NCBI GenBank assembly: GCA_945889195.1
Contig: CAMDBB010000003.1
Coordinates: 62,001-126,000, forward strand
DNA length: 64,000 nt
Direction of reading: 5' to 3'
From: Bifidobacterium breve
Lineage (GTDB): Bacteria; Actinomycetota; Actinomycetes; Nanopelagicales; Nanopelagicaceae
Part shown: piece after piece, positions 21,489 through 31,431 of the stretch
Position numbering within the stretch: the stretch's first letter is position 1
How the letters are laid out: each line of letters opens with the position of its first letter
Notes under the pieces: model-generated
Database searches by the model: none
What the model was told of the DNA's origin: nothing
Seen by the model: the letters and a program-made list of their open reading frames with translations, nothing else
Translations under genes and position numbers: made by a program

Positions 21489-22603
21489 CAACGCTCGAAT
21501 TAGTTAACGCAGCTCTTGCAACAGTGCAAGACCCTGAACTTCACCGTGCACTTCCTGAGCTCGGCATGGTCAAATCTGTAAACATAAATGGCGATGTTGC
21601 CGAATTAGAAATCTTGCTCACCATCTCAGGTTGCCCGATGCGCGATCGATTAACGCGCGACATTGAAGCTGCGGTAACAGCAGTCGAAGGTATTGCTCGA
21701 GCAGAAATCACCTTTGGCGTCATGGATGAAGAACAGCGCGCAAATATTAAGAAGCTACTGCGCAATGGCCGCGAAAGCTTCATCTCATTTGCCCAGAAAG
21801 ATTCACTCACTCGAGTCATCGGCGTTGCATCAGGCAAAGGCGGAGTCGGAAAGTCTTCTCTGACTGCCAACTTGGCTGTGGCTTCAGCGCAGCGCGGCCT
21901 GCGCGTCGGCATCTTGGATGCAGATGTTTATGGACACTCAATTCCTCGCCTGATGGGTTTGATTGGTCAGCGACCTACAGCGATTGATCAGATGTTTATT
22001 CCACTTGAATCCTATGGAGTCAAAGTTGTCTCGATGGAGATGTTTAAGCCTGAACGCAGCGATGCAATTGCTTATCGTGGACCGTTACTTCACCGCGTCC
22101 TAGAACAACTTCTCTCTGATGCCTACTGGGGCGATTTAGATCTTCTCTATATTGATCTACCTCCCGGCACCGGAGATTTAGCAATTTCACTGGGCCAGCT
22201 AGTGCCATCATCTGAAATTCTCGTTGTCACAACTCCACAAATTGCTGCAGCAGAAGTTGCCGAACGAGCCGGCAGAATTGCGCATCAGATACACCAGAGA
22301 GTTATTGGCGTTATCGAAAATATGTCAGCGTATCCATGCGGTAAGTGCGGTGAACTCACCTCACTCTTTGGTGAAGGTGGCGGCGAAGAGACTTCTAAAC
22401 GACTTTCACAGTTGATTGGTGGAGATGTTCCACTTCTTGGAAAGATTCCATTTAGCCCAGATTTACGTGAAGGTGGAGATGCTGGTGCACCTGTAGTGAT
22501 CTCGGCACCAGATAGTCCAAGTGCTCAAGCAATCGATGAGATTATTGCCAAACTGATTGTGCGCGAAAAATCGTTACTTGGAGTCCGACTCGGGCTTGCG
22601 TAG
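21485..22603 (+). CDS. mrp: Mrp/NBP35 (ApbC) iron-sulfur carrier ATPase
   Basis: GVASGKGGVGKSSLTANLAVA, DADVYGHSIPRLMG, DLPPGTGD, CGKCG. Confidence 0.95.
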   Translation: MTTLELVNAALATVQDPELHRALPELGMVKSVNINGDVAELEILLTISGCPMRDRLTRDIEAAVTAVEGIARAEITFGVMDEEQRANIKKLLRNGRESFISFAQKDSLTRVIGVASGKGGVGKSSLTANLAVASAQRGLRVGILDADVYGHSIPRLMGLIGQRPTAIDQMFIPLESYGVKVVSMEMFKPERSDAIAYRGPLLHRVLEQLLSDAYWGDLDLLYIDLPPGTGDLAISLGQLVPSSEILVVTTPQIAAAEVAERAGRIAHQIHQRVIGVIENMSAYPCGKCGELTSLFGEGGGEETSKRLSQLIGGDVPLLGKIPFSPDLREGGDAGAPVVISAPDSPSAQAIDEIIAKLIVREKSLLGVRLGLA

Positions 22604-23068
22604 CTCTTCGACAATCTCTTTGGCGATATCGCCAAGTTCATTCCGCAAGTAATCACGCGTTGCCACATCCCCTAGTGCGATACGTAAGCTAGCCAATTCG
22701 CGAGTTAGATACTCAGTGTCAGCGATACTGCGCGCATTTTGGGCACGGTCTTCATTGAGCGCAATACGATCGCGATCTGCTTGACGATTTTGGGCCAAGA
22801 GAATAAGCGGGGCTGCATATGAAGCCTGTAGCGAAAGGATGAGCGTGAGAAAGATAAATGGAAACTCGTCATATCTCAGGCTGGCAGGTCCCAAGGTGTT
22901 CCAAAGAACCCAACTCAAGACAAAAGCGCTCATGTAGACAAGAAAGCGCGCGGTTCCTAGCGCGCGTGCAAAACGTTCAGAGAGGCGACCAAAAGTCTCT
23001 GGATCAATGTTGCCGCGGAGTGAGCGACGTGTCTCTCGTGGTGTGTCTAGTCGATAGCTACGAGCCAT
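22574..23068 (-). CDS. DUF1003 domain-containing membrane protein
   Basis: FLVYMSAFVLSWVLWNTLG, FIFLTLILSLQASYAAPLILLAQNRQADRDR. Confidence 0.9.
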   Translation of the reverse strand: MARSYRLDTPRETRRSLRGNIDPETFGRLSERFARALGTARFLVYMSAFVLSWVLWNTLGPASLRYDEFPFIFLTLILSLQASYAAPLILLAQNRQADRDRIALNEDRAQNARSIADTEYLTRELASLRIALGDVATRDYLRNELGDIAKEIVEELRKPESDSK

Positions 23069-23070
23069 GG

Positions 23071-24384
23071 TTAGACCTCCTTCGCAAAATCAGTATCGAT
23101 GCTCTCAAGAGCTGCAGATGTTGCAGCACTATGTGTTGCAGAATCTCTATGGTCATGTCGCCAGTTTTCAGGTAACAAGTGATCGAGCACATCGTCAACA
23201 GTTACGGCGCCAAGTAAGCGATCGTTTGCATCTATAACAGGCAGTGAGAGCAAGTTATAACTAGCTAAGTATGACGAAACTGCATGTAAAGATGCGTCGG
23301 GATTAACGCCCTTTGTATTGGTATCCACGATTGAGCCGAGCAAAGTAGCTGGCGGTTCGCGCAATAAACGCTGGTAATGGACCATACCGATAAATCGGCC
23401 GGTAGGAGTTTCGAGTGGCTGGCGGGTAATGAAGACTTGTGATGCCAGGGCTGGTGATTTTTCGCTCTGTCGCACTGCAGCAAGTGCATCCGCGACTGTG
23501 TAATCTGCTGACATCACGATTGGTTCAGTTGTCATCATTCCGCCCGCTGAATAATCTTCATATGTCATCAGGCGAAGAACATCTTCGGCATCCTCAGGAT
23601 CCATCAACCCAATCAATTCTTGTGCACGCTCTTCGCCGATTTCACGGAGCAAGTCAGCTGCATCATCCGGATCCATCTCTTCTAGAACATCAGCTGCGCG
23701 TTCTCCTTCAAGTTCTGCCAGCAGAGCCACGCGCTCTGATTCATCCATCTCTTCAAGTACATCTGCAAGTCGCTCATCATCGAGCGCGCGGGCTACTTCA
23801 ACGCGACGTTTTGGAGAAAGATCCTGGATAACGGCGGCTAAATCTGCAGCTCTTAAGTTTCCAATTGTCGAAAGCAAATTTGATACACCTTGATTGGTCT
23901 CGTTTTGAGCAAAGCCGGTGACTTCTTCCCAAGCAACAGTTGAGGTTGCACCTTTTCGTCGCAGCCCACGTCCCTTCCGCATGATGTGAACGCGGTTGAT
24001 GAGCCAATCTCCGGTGCGAGTTTCTTCCATCGCCATATCTTCGACAAGAACCGGCTGACCATCCTCAACGAGCGCTACCGAGCGATCCAGTAAATCGCCA
24101 AGTACCAACATCTCACCAGCGCGAGGTTCAAAACGTCGCATGTTGAGTAGGCCTGTGATTACTACTGCACCTGATTCAATCGAGGTCACGCGAGTGATTG
24201 GAACAAAGACGCGACGGCGAAGTGGAACTTCAACGACCAAACCTAGAATTCTGGGTGGCTGATTATTAGAGCGCAGGGTCGCAACAGCATCGCGCACCTT
24301 GCCAACTGGATCACCATTAGGGTCAAAGACCGCTGTGCCTGCAAGACGGGCGAGAAATATACGATTGATGTTATTTCCGCTCAT
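23071..24384 (-). CDS. PRC-barrel / MgtE N-domain / CBS-pair protein (no MgtE transport domain)
   Basis: MgtE N repeats (LEEMDPDDAADLLREI), CBS pair, N-terminal PRC-like domain; no TM helices. Confidence 0.88.
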   Translation of the reverse strand: MSGNNINRIFLARLAGTAVFDPNGDPVGKVRDAVATLRSNNQPPRILGLVVEVPLRRRVFVPITRVTSIESGAVVITGLLNMRRFEPRAGEMLVLGDLLDRSVALVEDGQPVLVEDMAMEETRTGDWLINRVHIMRKGRGLRRKGATSTVAWEEVTGFAQNETNQGVSNLLSTIGNLRAADLAAVIQDLSPKRRVEVARALDDERLADVLEEMDESERVALLAELEGERAADVLEEMDPDDAADLLREIGEERAQELIGLMDPEDAEDVLRLMTYEDYSAGGMMTTEPIVMSADYTVADALAAVRQSEKSPALASQVFITRQPLETPTGRFIGMVHYQRLLREPPATLLGSIVDTNTKGVNPDASLHAVSSYLASYNLLSLPVIDANDRLLGAVTVDDVLDHLLPENWRHDHRDSATHSAATSAALESIDTDFAKEV

Positions 24385-24425
24385 GGGATAAGAGTAACGC
24401 GTGCACCATCGGCTAGGTTTGCCCT

Positions 24426-25340
24426 ATGTCCGTATCCCCGCGTAATGAATCAGTGCATAACCACACTGCTCTTCCTGCGCGACCTGACCTCATCCGCTTG
24501 ATTATTGGAATTTTCGGTGTGGGGTCATCGGGTCCACTCATTGCCCTCAGTGTAATGCCAGTGCCCACTCTGATTTTCTGGAGAAATCTCGGCGGCTCTC
24601 TTATCACTCTGCCCTTTGCGCTTGGCCATAAAGTAGATCGCACCGGTGCGAAGTGGGCGATATTGGCCGGCATATTTCTCTCCTTTCATTTCATGGGCTT
24701 CTTCTTAGCGATGAGAATGACAAGCGTCGCTGCAGGTACAGCAATTGCAGCGCTCCAACCGATCTTTGCAGCGCTCTTCCTCAGAGTTAGAGGTGGATTT
24801 ATTCCCAATAAAGCTTGGCTAGGTATGTTCGTGAGCTTCATGGGTGTTCTTGTAGTAACTGGCATCGATATTCAATTAGACCGTCGCTCATTCCTTGGAG
24901 ATTTAGCAGCGCTACTTTCTGGTGCGCTCGCCGCTGCATATATGTTGATTGGTTCGCACGCACAAAAGACTTTACAGACAACCACATACACATCAATCTG
25001 TTATCTGACCTGTGCGCTCACGGCTCTTCCGATTACCTTGATTGCAGGTTACGAGCTCTTCTCATTCTCAACGAGAGAGTGGATTATCCTGCTTGGGTTG
25101 ATTATCGGCGCTCAACTACTTGGCCACACCATGTTTAACATCACCTTAAAGCGCGTTTCACCTGCCGTTGTCTCGCTGATTGTCTTCTTTGAAGTTCCTA
25201 TTGCAGCGTTCTTGGCATCAATCTTCGGAGTCGGAAAGCAACCTTCACCGAGTATCTACTTAGGCGTGCTTTTGATTCTTATCGGCTGTATCTTCTTTGT
25301 CACTCGTACTAAAACAGAGAATGTGATGACCGTTGAATGA
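24426..25340 (+). CDS. EamA/DMT-family transporter
   Basis: About ten hydrophobic helices, FWRNLGGSLITLPF, ALQPIFAALF pattern. Confidence 0.85.
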   Translation: MSVSPRNESVHNHTALPARPDLIRLIIGIFGVGSSGPLIALSVMPVPTLIFWRNLGGSLITLPFALGHKVDRTGAKWAILAGIFLSFHFMGFFLAMRMTSVAAGTAIAALQPIFAALFLRVRGGFIPNKAWLGMFVSFMGVLVVTGIDIQLDRRSFLGDLAALLSGALAAAYMLIGSHAQKTLQTTTYTSICYLTCALTALPITLIAGYELFSFSTREWIILLGLIIGAQLLGHTMFNITLKRVSPAVVSLIVFFEVPIAAFLASIFGVGKQPSPSIYLGVLLILIGCIFFVTRTKTENVMTVE

Positions 25341-26182
25341 TTGACCTACATACCCACACCACTGCAAGTGATGGAACTGACTCACCTTTTGCGCTCGTTA
25401 AGAAGGCTTTAGCAACTGGCGTCACAATCCTTGGAATCACCGATCACGATTCAACTGCCGGATGGGCAGAGGCAATTACGGCGATTCAACCTCAGATTCA
25501 ATTGGTCCTTGGTGCAGAAGTTTCTTGCCTGACTACTGATGGAATAAGTGTGCATATGTTGGGGCTGCTCTTTGATGGCGAAGATCAACAGATGCAACAG
25601 ATGCTCTCTGATTCTCGCGATACTCGACTTCCGCGAATGCGTAAGATGGTGGCGCTCCTGCAAGCAGATGGCTTTGATATCTCGCTCGAAGATGTCTACC
25701 AAGCGGCCCCAGATCAAGCCACCATCGGGCGCCCACATCTAGCTGATGCGCTCGTTGCCAAGAAGATAGTGGCAACACGTGATGAAGCCTTTGCCGATTT
25801 ACTTCATAACGAATCTAAGTACTACGTCACTCATGCAGCACCGACTCCCGCTGATGCCATCGCAACTATTAAAAGAGCTGGGGGAGTCGCTGTCATTGCA
25901 CATCCTTTTGCATCTCGACGCGGTCAGATTCTGACAGCAGATACTTTTCAAGATTTGGTAGCTGCTGGCCTTGATGGAATAGAAGTGCACCATCGCGATC
26001 AAAACGCAGCAGAGCAACAAGTGCTTACTGAAATCGCAGGTGAGTTACATCTCGTCACCACCGGTGCAAGTGATTATCACGGAACCGGAAAACTTAATGC
26101 GATGGCAGAGAACACCACTCATCCGGCACAATGGGAAGCCTTAGAAGCGCGCGCAAGCGCACGAAGGGTTGTAAAGCTATGA
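25337..26182 (+). CDS. PHP-domain metal-dependent phosphoesterase
   Basis: MIDLHTHTTASDGTDSP, GITDHDSTAGWAEA, GASDYHGTGK. Confidence 0.92.
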   Translation: MIDLHTHTTASDGTDSPFALVKKALATGVTILGITDHDSTAGWAEAITAIQPQIQLVLGAEVSCLTTDGISVHMLGLLFDGEDQQMQQMLSDSRDTRLPRMRKMVALLQADGFDISLEDVYQAAPDQATIGRPHLADALVAKKIVATRDEAFADLLHNESKYYVTHAAPTPADAIATIKRAGGVAVIAHPFASRRGQILTADTFQDLVAAGLDGIEVHHRDQNAAEQQVLTEIAGELHLVTTGASDYHGTGKLNAMAENTTHPAQWEALEARASARRVVKL

Positions 26183-26790
26183 ATTCAACAGGGGCACTCA
26201 CTTTTGCAGCCCAAGCATTTGTCACACTCTTTGTCATTATGGATCCGCCAGGAGCCACTCCTATCTTTCTAGGACTTGTCAAAGATAAGACACCGCGCGA
26301 ACGTGTGCGCCTTGCTTGGCAGGCAGCAGGCGTCTCACTCTTTGTGATTGCTAGCTTTGCCATCTTTGGACAGTTAATCCTTGATTACATGCACGTATCA
26401 ATAGAGGCGCTGCAAGCAGCAGGTGGACTTCTCCTTCTCTATGTTGCACTTCAACTGCTTACCGGTGCATCCAAGGGTGGGGCTGAACAGAAGAGCGACA
26501 ATATTGGAATGGTTCCACTAGGAACTCCGCTCCTTGCCGGCCCTGGTGCAATTGTGGCAACGATGATTTATGTGCAGCAGGCCGATACCAATACTCAAAT
26601 CCTTGGGTTAGCGCTAGCAATCATCGCTGTGCATCTCATTATCGGTACAGTGTTGATGGCCTCAACGAAGATTGTTGGGCTTATTAAAGAATCAGGTGTG
26701 ACCCTTCTTGCCAGCATTGCTGGTCTGCTATTAGCAGCGATTGCAGTGCAGATGCTTGCCAATGCAATTAAGGCTTTTGCGGCTAGCTAG
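26179..26790 (+). CDS. MarC family membrane protein
   Basis: FVTLFVIMDPPGATPIFLGL, MVPLGTPLLAGPGAIVATMIY. Confidence 0.9.
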   Translation: MNSTGALTFAAQAFVTLFVIMDPPGATPIFLGLVKDKTPRERVRLAWQAAGVSLFVIASFAIFGQLILDYMHVSIEALQAAGGLLLLYVALQLLTGASKGGAEQKSDNIGMVPLGTPLLAGPGAIVATMIYVQQADTNTQILGLALAIIAVHLIIGTVLMASTKIVGLIKESGVTLLASIAGLLLAAIAVQMLANAIKAFAAS

Positions 26791-28114
26791 AAATTCTCTT
26801 GGTGCGTGTGCGCTCTCGCTTCACGCGAGGTGCGCTCTCTTGCTTTGCAGCAGCTGGCTTAGCAGCCTTCGGAGCGACAGCAGCAGCTGGTTTAGCTTTA
26901 ACAATGCGCCCAGTTGAACCGGCAGGAATATTGAGCATCTCGTAGAGATGCTCTGAGGATGAGTAAGTCTCTAGCGGCTCTGGTAGACCTAGAACGAGCG
27001 CTGTATCAATCATCTTCCAGCGAGCAAGTTCATCCCAATCAACAAATGTGACTGCAATCCCGTGAGCGCCAGCGCGCGCAGTACGTCCGATACGGTGAAC
27101 GTAGGTCTTCTCATCTTCTGGGCACTGGTAATTAATGACGTGGGTAATTCCATCGATATCAATTCCGCGCGCTGCAACATCAGTTGCAATCAGAACGTCA
27201 GATTTACCAGCTTTGAAATCGTTGAGCGCCTTTTCGCGTGCAGATTGTCCGAGATCTCCGTGGATAGTTGCTGCTCTAAAGCCTCGCTCGGCTAGGTCAT
27301 CAGAAGTTTTTTGGGCTGTGCGCTTGGTGCGGCAGAATACAATCGTTGGTCCACGGCCGTCAGCCTGCAAGATTCTTGCCAACATTTCAATCTTATCCAT
27401 CGCATGTGCGCGAACTACATGTTGTTCGATACGAGAAACAACGGCACCTTCATCTTCATTATCTTGCGTGCGGATATGAACTGGTTGATTCATGAAACGT
27501 CGCGCTAGCGCAATAATGTCGCCCGGCATCGTTGCCGAAAAGAGCATGGTCTGTTGACGCGCAGGAGTACTTGTAAAAATCTTCTCAACATCAGGCAAGA
27601 AGCCCAGATCAAGCATTTCATCGGCTTCATCAAGAACTACGCGCGAGACATGCTTTAAGCGCAGTTGCCCCTGGCGATAAAGGTCTAAGAGACGCCCTGG
27701 AGTTCCTACAACAATTTCAACGCCTGCTTGTAGCGCCTCAATCTGTGGCTCGAAGGCGCGACCACCATAGACAGCAAGTGTGCGTATGCCGCGATTGAAG
27801 GAGAGTTCTTCAATATCTTTTGTTACCTGAACGCAGAGTTCGCGAGTAGGAACAACGATAAGAACTTGTGGATCGCCTTGGTTGGCGAGATCTTTCCAAT
27901 CGGCATCGTTAGGCGCAATTACTCGTTCAATAACGGGGATACCAAAGGCCAGAGTCTTTCCAGTTCCAGTCTTCGCCTGACCAATGACATCGCCATCAGC
28001 TAGCGCGATAGGCATGACCTGCTCTTGAATAGGAAAGGGCGAAGTAAATCCATGTTCCGCGAGAGCGGCGATAGTTTCCTTACGAAGAGGAAGATCTGCG
28101 AATGTCAGAGCCAC
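26783..28114 (-). CDS. DEAD-box RNA helicase
   Basis: Q motif, AKTGTGKTLAF, PTRELCVQV, VLDEADEMLDLGF, HRIGRTARAG. Confidence 0.95.
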   Translation of the reverse strand: MALTFADLPLRKETIAALAEHGFTSPFPIQEQVMPIALADGDVIGQAKTGTGKTLAFGIPVIERVIAPNDADWKDLANQGDPQVLIVVPTRELCVQVTKDIEELSFNRGIRTLAVYGGRAFEPQIEALQAGVEIVVGTPGRLLDLYRQGQLRLKHVSRVVLDEADEMLDLGFLPDVEKIFTSTPARQQTMLFSATMPGDIIALARRFMNQPVHIRTQDNEDEGAVVSRIEQHVVRAHAMDKIEMLARILQADGRGPTIVFCRTKRTAQKTSDDLAERGFRAATIHGDLGQSAREKALNDFKAGKSDVLIATDVAARGIDIDGITHVINYQCPEDEKTYVHRIGRTARAGAHGIAVTFVDWDELARWKMIDTALVLGLPEPLETYSSSEHLYEMLNIPAGSTGRIVKAKPAAAVAPKAAKPAAAKQESAPRVKRERTRTKRISS

Positions 28115-28366
28115 TTACACAACGCCGAAACCGACGCGACGTTCAGTTGGTTCGCCGATTTCGACATAACCAATTTTGTCGGCAGGGACGATAATTTCGT
28201 GTCCCTGAACATCTTGAAGAGTGAGGGGAGTCTGAGCCGAAAGGGCAGCAGCAACCGCCGCCTTAATTTCAGCTGGGGTAGAAGGGCAGTCAAAATTCAG
28301 TTCGCTTCCTACATTAGTAATGGAGATACGAACTTTTGATGCCTTTTCACTTTTCTTAGAACTCAT
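28115..28366 (-). CDS. DUF3107 domain-containing protein
   Basis: KVRISITNVGSELNFDCPSTPAEIKAAV...GFGVV; neighbours TetR and MoeZ. Confidence 0.9.
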   Translation of the reverse strand: MSSKKSEKASKVRISITNVGSELNFDCPSTPAEIKAAVAAALSAQTPLTLQDVQGHEIIVPADKIGYVEIGEPTERRVGFGVV

Positions 28367-28382
28367 GTGCCTATCTTATTCG

Positions 28383-29018
28383 CTATGAGTCAGTACGGGG
28401 AAATCCAGATATGCCTCGCCACATGAGGTTCTCGACAAGTTCCATCGCCTGTTGACGAGTTAGCTTGCTATCACGCTCAAGCCAGTGACGTGCTGTGACT
28501 TGGACATATCCGATCAATCCCACACCAAGCATCATCGCGGCCTCTTTGGGAAGGCCAGTGTCATTTGAAATTACACCACTCACAGCCGCAGCACAGTCAT
28601 AGGTCATGCGATTGAGGCGTTCACGAACTTGTGGCTCAACGTTCATATCACTTTCAAAGAGCAATCTAAATGCTTCGCCTTCATTTTCAATAAAATTAAA
28701 GTACGCCTCGATTGTGACGTGAACGCGTTGTTCGTTATCTGGAGTTGAAGAGATTGCTTTTTGAATCTCAAAGACAAGTGAATCGATATGCAGATCTAAG
28801 ACCGCTAGGTAGAGATCTAACTTTGAAGGAAAGTGTTGGTAGAGAACTGGCTTGCTAACATTTGCGCGATCTGCAATTTCATCCATTGCGGCGGAGTGAT
28901 ATCCAGCCGCGGTGAAGACTTCAAGGGCTGCCGATAAAAGAATTGCGCGGCGCTCATCGCGAGGGAGTCGAGATTTATCTGTTCGCGAACTGTTTGCAGA
29001 AACTGAATCTGTAGTCAT
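28383..29018 (-). CDS. TetR family transcriptional regulator
   Basis: AALEVFTAAGYHSAAMDEIADRANVSKPVLYQHFPSKLDLYLAVL; start 29018 supported by TACGAT-N7-ATG. Confidence 0.92.
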   Translation of the reverse strand: MTTDSVSANSSRTDKSRLPRDERRAILLSAALEVFTAAGYHSAAMDEIADRANVSKPVLYQHFPSKLDLYLAVLDLHIDSLVFEIQKAISSTPDNEQRVHVTIEAYFNFIENEGEAFRLLFESDMNVEPQVRERLNRMTYDCAAAVSGVISNDTGLPKEAAMMLGVGLIGYVQVTARHWLERDSKLTRQQAMELVENLMWRGISGFPRTDS

Positions 29019-29074
29019 TGTGAGCATCGTATAAGAATTCGCTTCGATTGGCACTGTACGGCAGAATTGGCGCC

Positions 29075-30256
29075 ATGAAGACCCCTCCGCTAGTAACTCC
29101 AGGCCCTGCTCTATCTGTCGATGAAGTCCGTCGATATAGCCGCCATCTGATCATCCCTGATGTGGCGATGGCAGGACAACAGCGCATGATGAATGCAAAG
29201 GTGCTCTGCGTTGGTGCTGGTGGATTGGGCTCTCCTGCTCTTATGTATTTAGCAGCAGCAGGAATCGGCACACTTGGAATTGTTGAGTTCGATACTGTCG
29301 ATGAATCAAATTTGCAGCGCCAAATTATTCATGGCCAATCAGATATCGGAAAGAGCAAAGCCCTGAGTGCGAAAGAGAAGATTGCTGAAATCAATCCTTT
29401 TGTAAATGTTATTTTGCACGAGACCCGTCTTGATAACTCAAATGTGATGGAAATTTTTTCACAGTACGACATCATCGTTGACGGTACAGATAACTTTGCA
29501 ACACGCTACCTAGTTAACGATGCCTGCGTACTTCTTAAGAAGCCATATGTATGGGGTTCTATCTATCGCTTTGATGGTCAAGCTAGCGTCTTCTGGGCAG
29601 AGTACGGTCCTTGCTACCGCTGCTTGTATCCAGAACCACCACCTCCCGGAATGGTGCCAAGTTGCGCCGAAGGTGGAGTGCTCGGAGTTCTCTGTGCAAC
29701 CATCGGATCGATTCAAACAACAGAGGCGATTAAAGTCTTAACTGGCGTTGGTGAACCTCTCATTGGTTCGCTCATGGTCTACGACGCGCTTGATATGACA
29801 TTCCGTAAGATCAAAGTTCGTAAAGATCCTAACTGCCCATTGTGTAGCGAGAACCCGCGCCAGACTGCGCTCTTACCTGATTACGAAGCTTTCTGCGGTG
29901 TTCTCTCTGAGGCAGCCGCTGAAGCGAGCACTGGTTCAACAATCACAGTGCAGGAGCTGAAGACAAAGATTGATGCGCACGAAGATTATTACCTCATTGA
30001 TGTGCGCGAACCAAGTGAATTCGACATAGTTCGAATTCCAACCTCGCACCTGATTCCTAAGCAAGGCTTTATCGATGGCTCAGTCCTGGCAACTTTGCCG
30101 CAAGATAAGCCAATCATCTTGCACTGCAAGAGCGGTGTGAGATCAGCTGAGTGCTTGGCAATACTTAAGAGCGCAGGTTTTGCTGACGCATCACATGTAT
30201 CCGGTGGAGTAGTTGCCTGGGCTAAGCAGATTGATACATCTCTTCCGGTGTATTAA
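29075..30256 (+). CDS. moeZ: MoeB/ThiF adenylyltransferase with C-terminal rhodanese domain (MoeZ-like)
   Basis: [44 protein letters not shown]-terminal [11 protein letters not shown] rhodanese loop. Confidence 0.93.
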   Translation: MKTPPLVTPGPALSVDEVRRYSRHLIIPDVAMAGQQRMMNAKVLCVGAGGLGSPALMYLAAAGIGTLGIVEFDTVDESNLQRQIIHGQSDIGKSKALSAKEKIAEINPFVNVILHETRLDNSNVMEIFSQYDIIVDGTDNFATRYLVNDACVLLKKPYVWGSIYRFDGQASVFWAEYGPCYRCLYPEPPPPGMVPSCAEGGVLGVLCATIGSIQTTEAIKVLTGVGEPLIGSLMVYDALDMTFRKIKVRKDPNCPLCSENPRQTALLPDYEAFCGVLSEAAAEASTGSTITVQELKTKIDAHEDYYLIDVREPSEFDIVRIPTSHLIPKQGFIDGSVLATLPQDKPIILHCKSGVRSAECLAILKSAGFADASHVSGGVVAWAKQIDTSLPVY

Positions 30257-31122
30257 TGCGCGATAGTTATCAGGGCTTTCGCGTTCTCTTAGTGCATGCT
30301 CATCCTGATGATGAGACCATCAACAACGGTGCAACCATGGCTATGTATGCAGCTCTTGGCGCATCAGTAACTCTGGTTACCTGCACCCGCGGTGAAGAAG
30401 GCGAAGTACTTATCCCTGAGCTTGCTCATTTAGCTGCAAGTGCTACCGATTCTCTGGGCCAACATCGCATTACTGAGTTGGCGCTGGCGATGAAAGAGCT
30501 AGGAGTTACCGACCATCGCTTCCTTGGAGAAGGCGTAAAGCTCTATCGAGATAGCGGAATGATGGGAACCGAACCGAATAATCGACCAGATGTATTCTGG
30601 CAAGCAGATTTAGATGAAGCTGCAGATTTGCTTGTACGAGTCATTGATGAAGTCAAACCTCACGTTCTCATCACATATGACGAATTTGGTGGCTATGGCC
30701 ATCCAGACCACATTCAGGCTCATCGAGTTGCGATGCGGGCAGCCGAAAAGTCAGAGTGGGATATCCCAAAGATTTATTGGAATGTCATGCCCGTCTCGGT
30801 AATCCAAGAAGGCATTGATGCCATGAAAGGAATTGGCTCTGATTTCTGGGGGGCTGAAAAGGCTGAAGATCTTCCCTTTGCCAAAGATGATTCCTTTGTA
30901 CATGCGCTGGTAGATGGCAATGCCTATGTTGAAAAGAAGATGAACGCTATGAAGGCGCACTCCACGCAGATTGCAGTCGATGGACCATTCTTTGCGCTCT
31001 CTAATAACGTTGGGCTACAAGTGTGGGGTAATGAGTACTACACGTTGGTCAAGGGCGAGAAGAGCGCACCGCTCAATGAAAAGGGCTACGAGAGCGATCT
31101 CTTTGCAGGAATTTCGCTGTGA
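30256..31122 (+). CDS. mshB: MshB-like PIG-L deacetylase (mycothiol biosynthesis)
   Basis: [40 protein letters not shown]. Confidence 0.85.
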   Translation: MRDSYQGFRVLLVHAHPDDETINNGATMAMYAALGASVTLVTCTRGEEGEVLIPELAHLAASATDSLGQHRITELALAMKELGVTDHRFLGEGVKLYRDSGMMGTEPNNRPDVFWQADLDEAADLLVRVIDEVKPHVLITYDEFGGYGHPDHIQAHRVAMRAAEKSEWDIPKIYWNVMPVSVIQEGIDAMKGIGSDFWGAEKAEDLPFAKDDSFVHALVDGNAYVEKKMNAMKAHSTQIAVDGPFFALSNNVGLQVWGNEYYTLVKGEKSAPLNEKGYESDLFAGISL

Positions 31123-31430
31123 AATTTCTTTATGCGATTGCACTGGGCGCAGCTACTGCGCTCGGCGCAACGCTGATTCACCAAACTCTTCCTCCATTTG
31201 GAGTTGCTCTCGGAATTTTCACAACCTACGTCATGATTTGGTGGGTTGGCCGTTACTGTGGCAAACGCCGCTATCGCGTCTTTGCACTCGCCGCTTGGTT
31301 CTTTGTGATTGCCCGCGCTGGATCTTTTGGCGCTGGCCAAGAACTTCTCATTCAAGGCGATAACGCAGGAAGTGCGCTACTGACGCTGGGATTCTTTGCC
31401 GGCGTTGCTGCGCTCTTTCGTAAGCTCTAA
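31119..31430 (+). CDS. Small integral membrane protein
   Basis: 103 aa with several hydrophobic helices, coupled to mshB by 4-nt overlap. Confidence 0.65.
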   Translation: MKFLYAIALGAATALGATLIHQTLPPFGVALGIFTTYVMIWWVGRYCGKRRYRVFALAAWFFVIARAGSFGAGQELLIQGDNAGSALLTLGFFAGVAALFRKL

Positions 31431-31431
31431 C

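Noticed and set aside
22574-22603. Convergent gene overlaps (22574-22603, 26783-26790, 59651-59654) as signs of frameshift
   Set aside because: Both proteins in each pair look complete; short convergent overlaps fit a compact genome.
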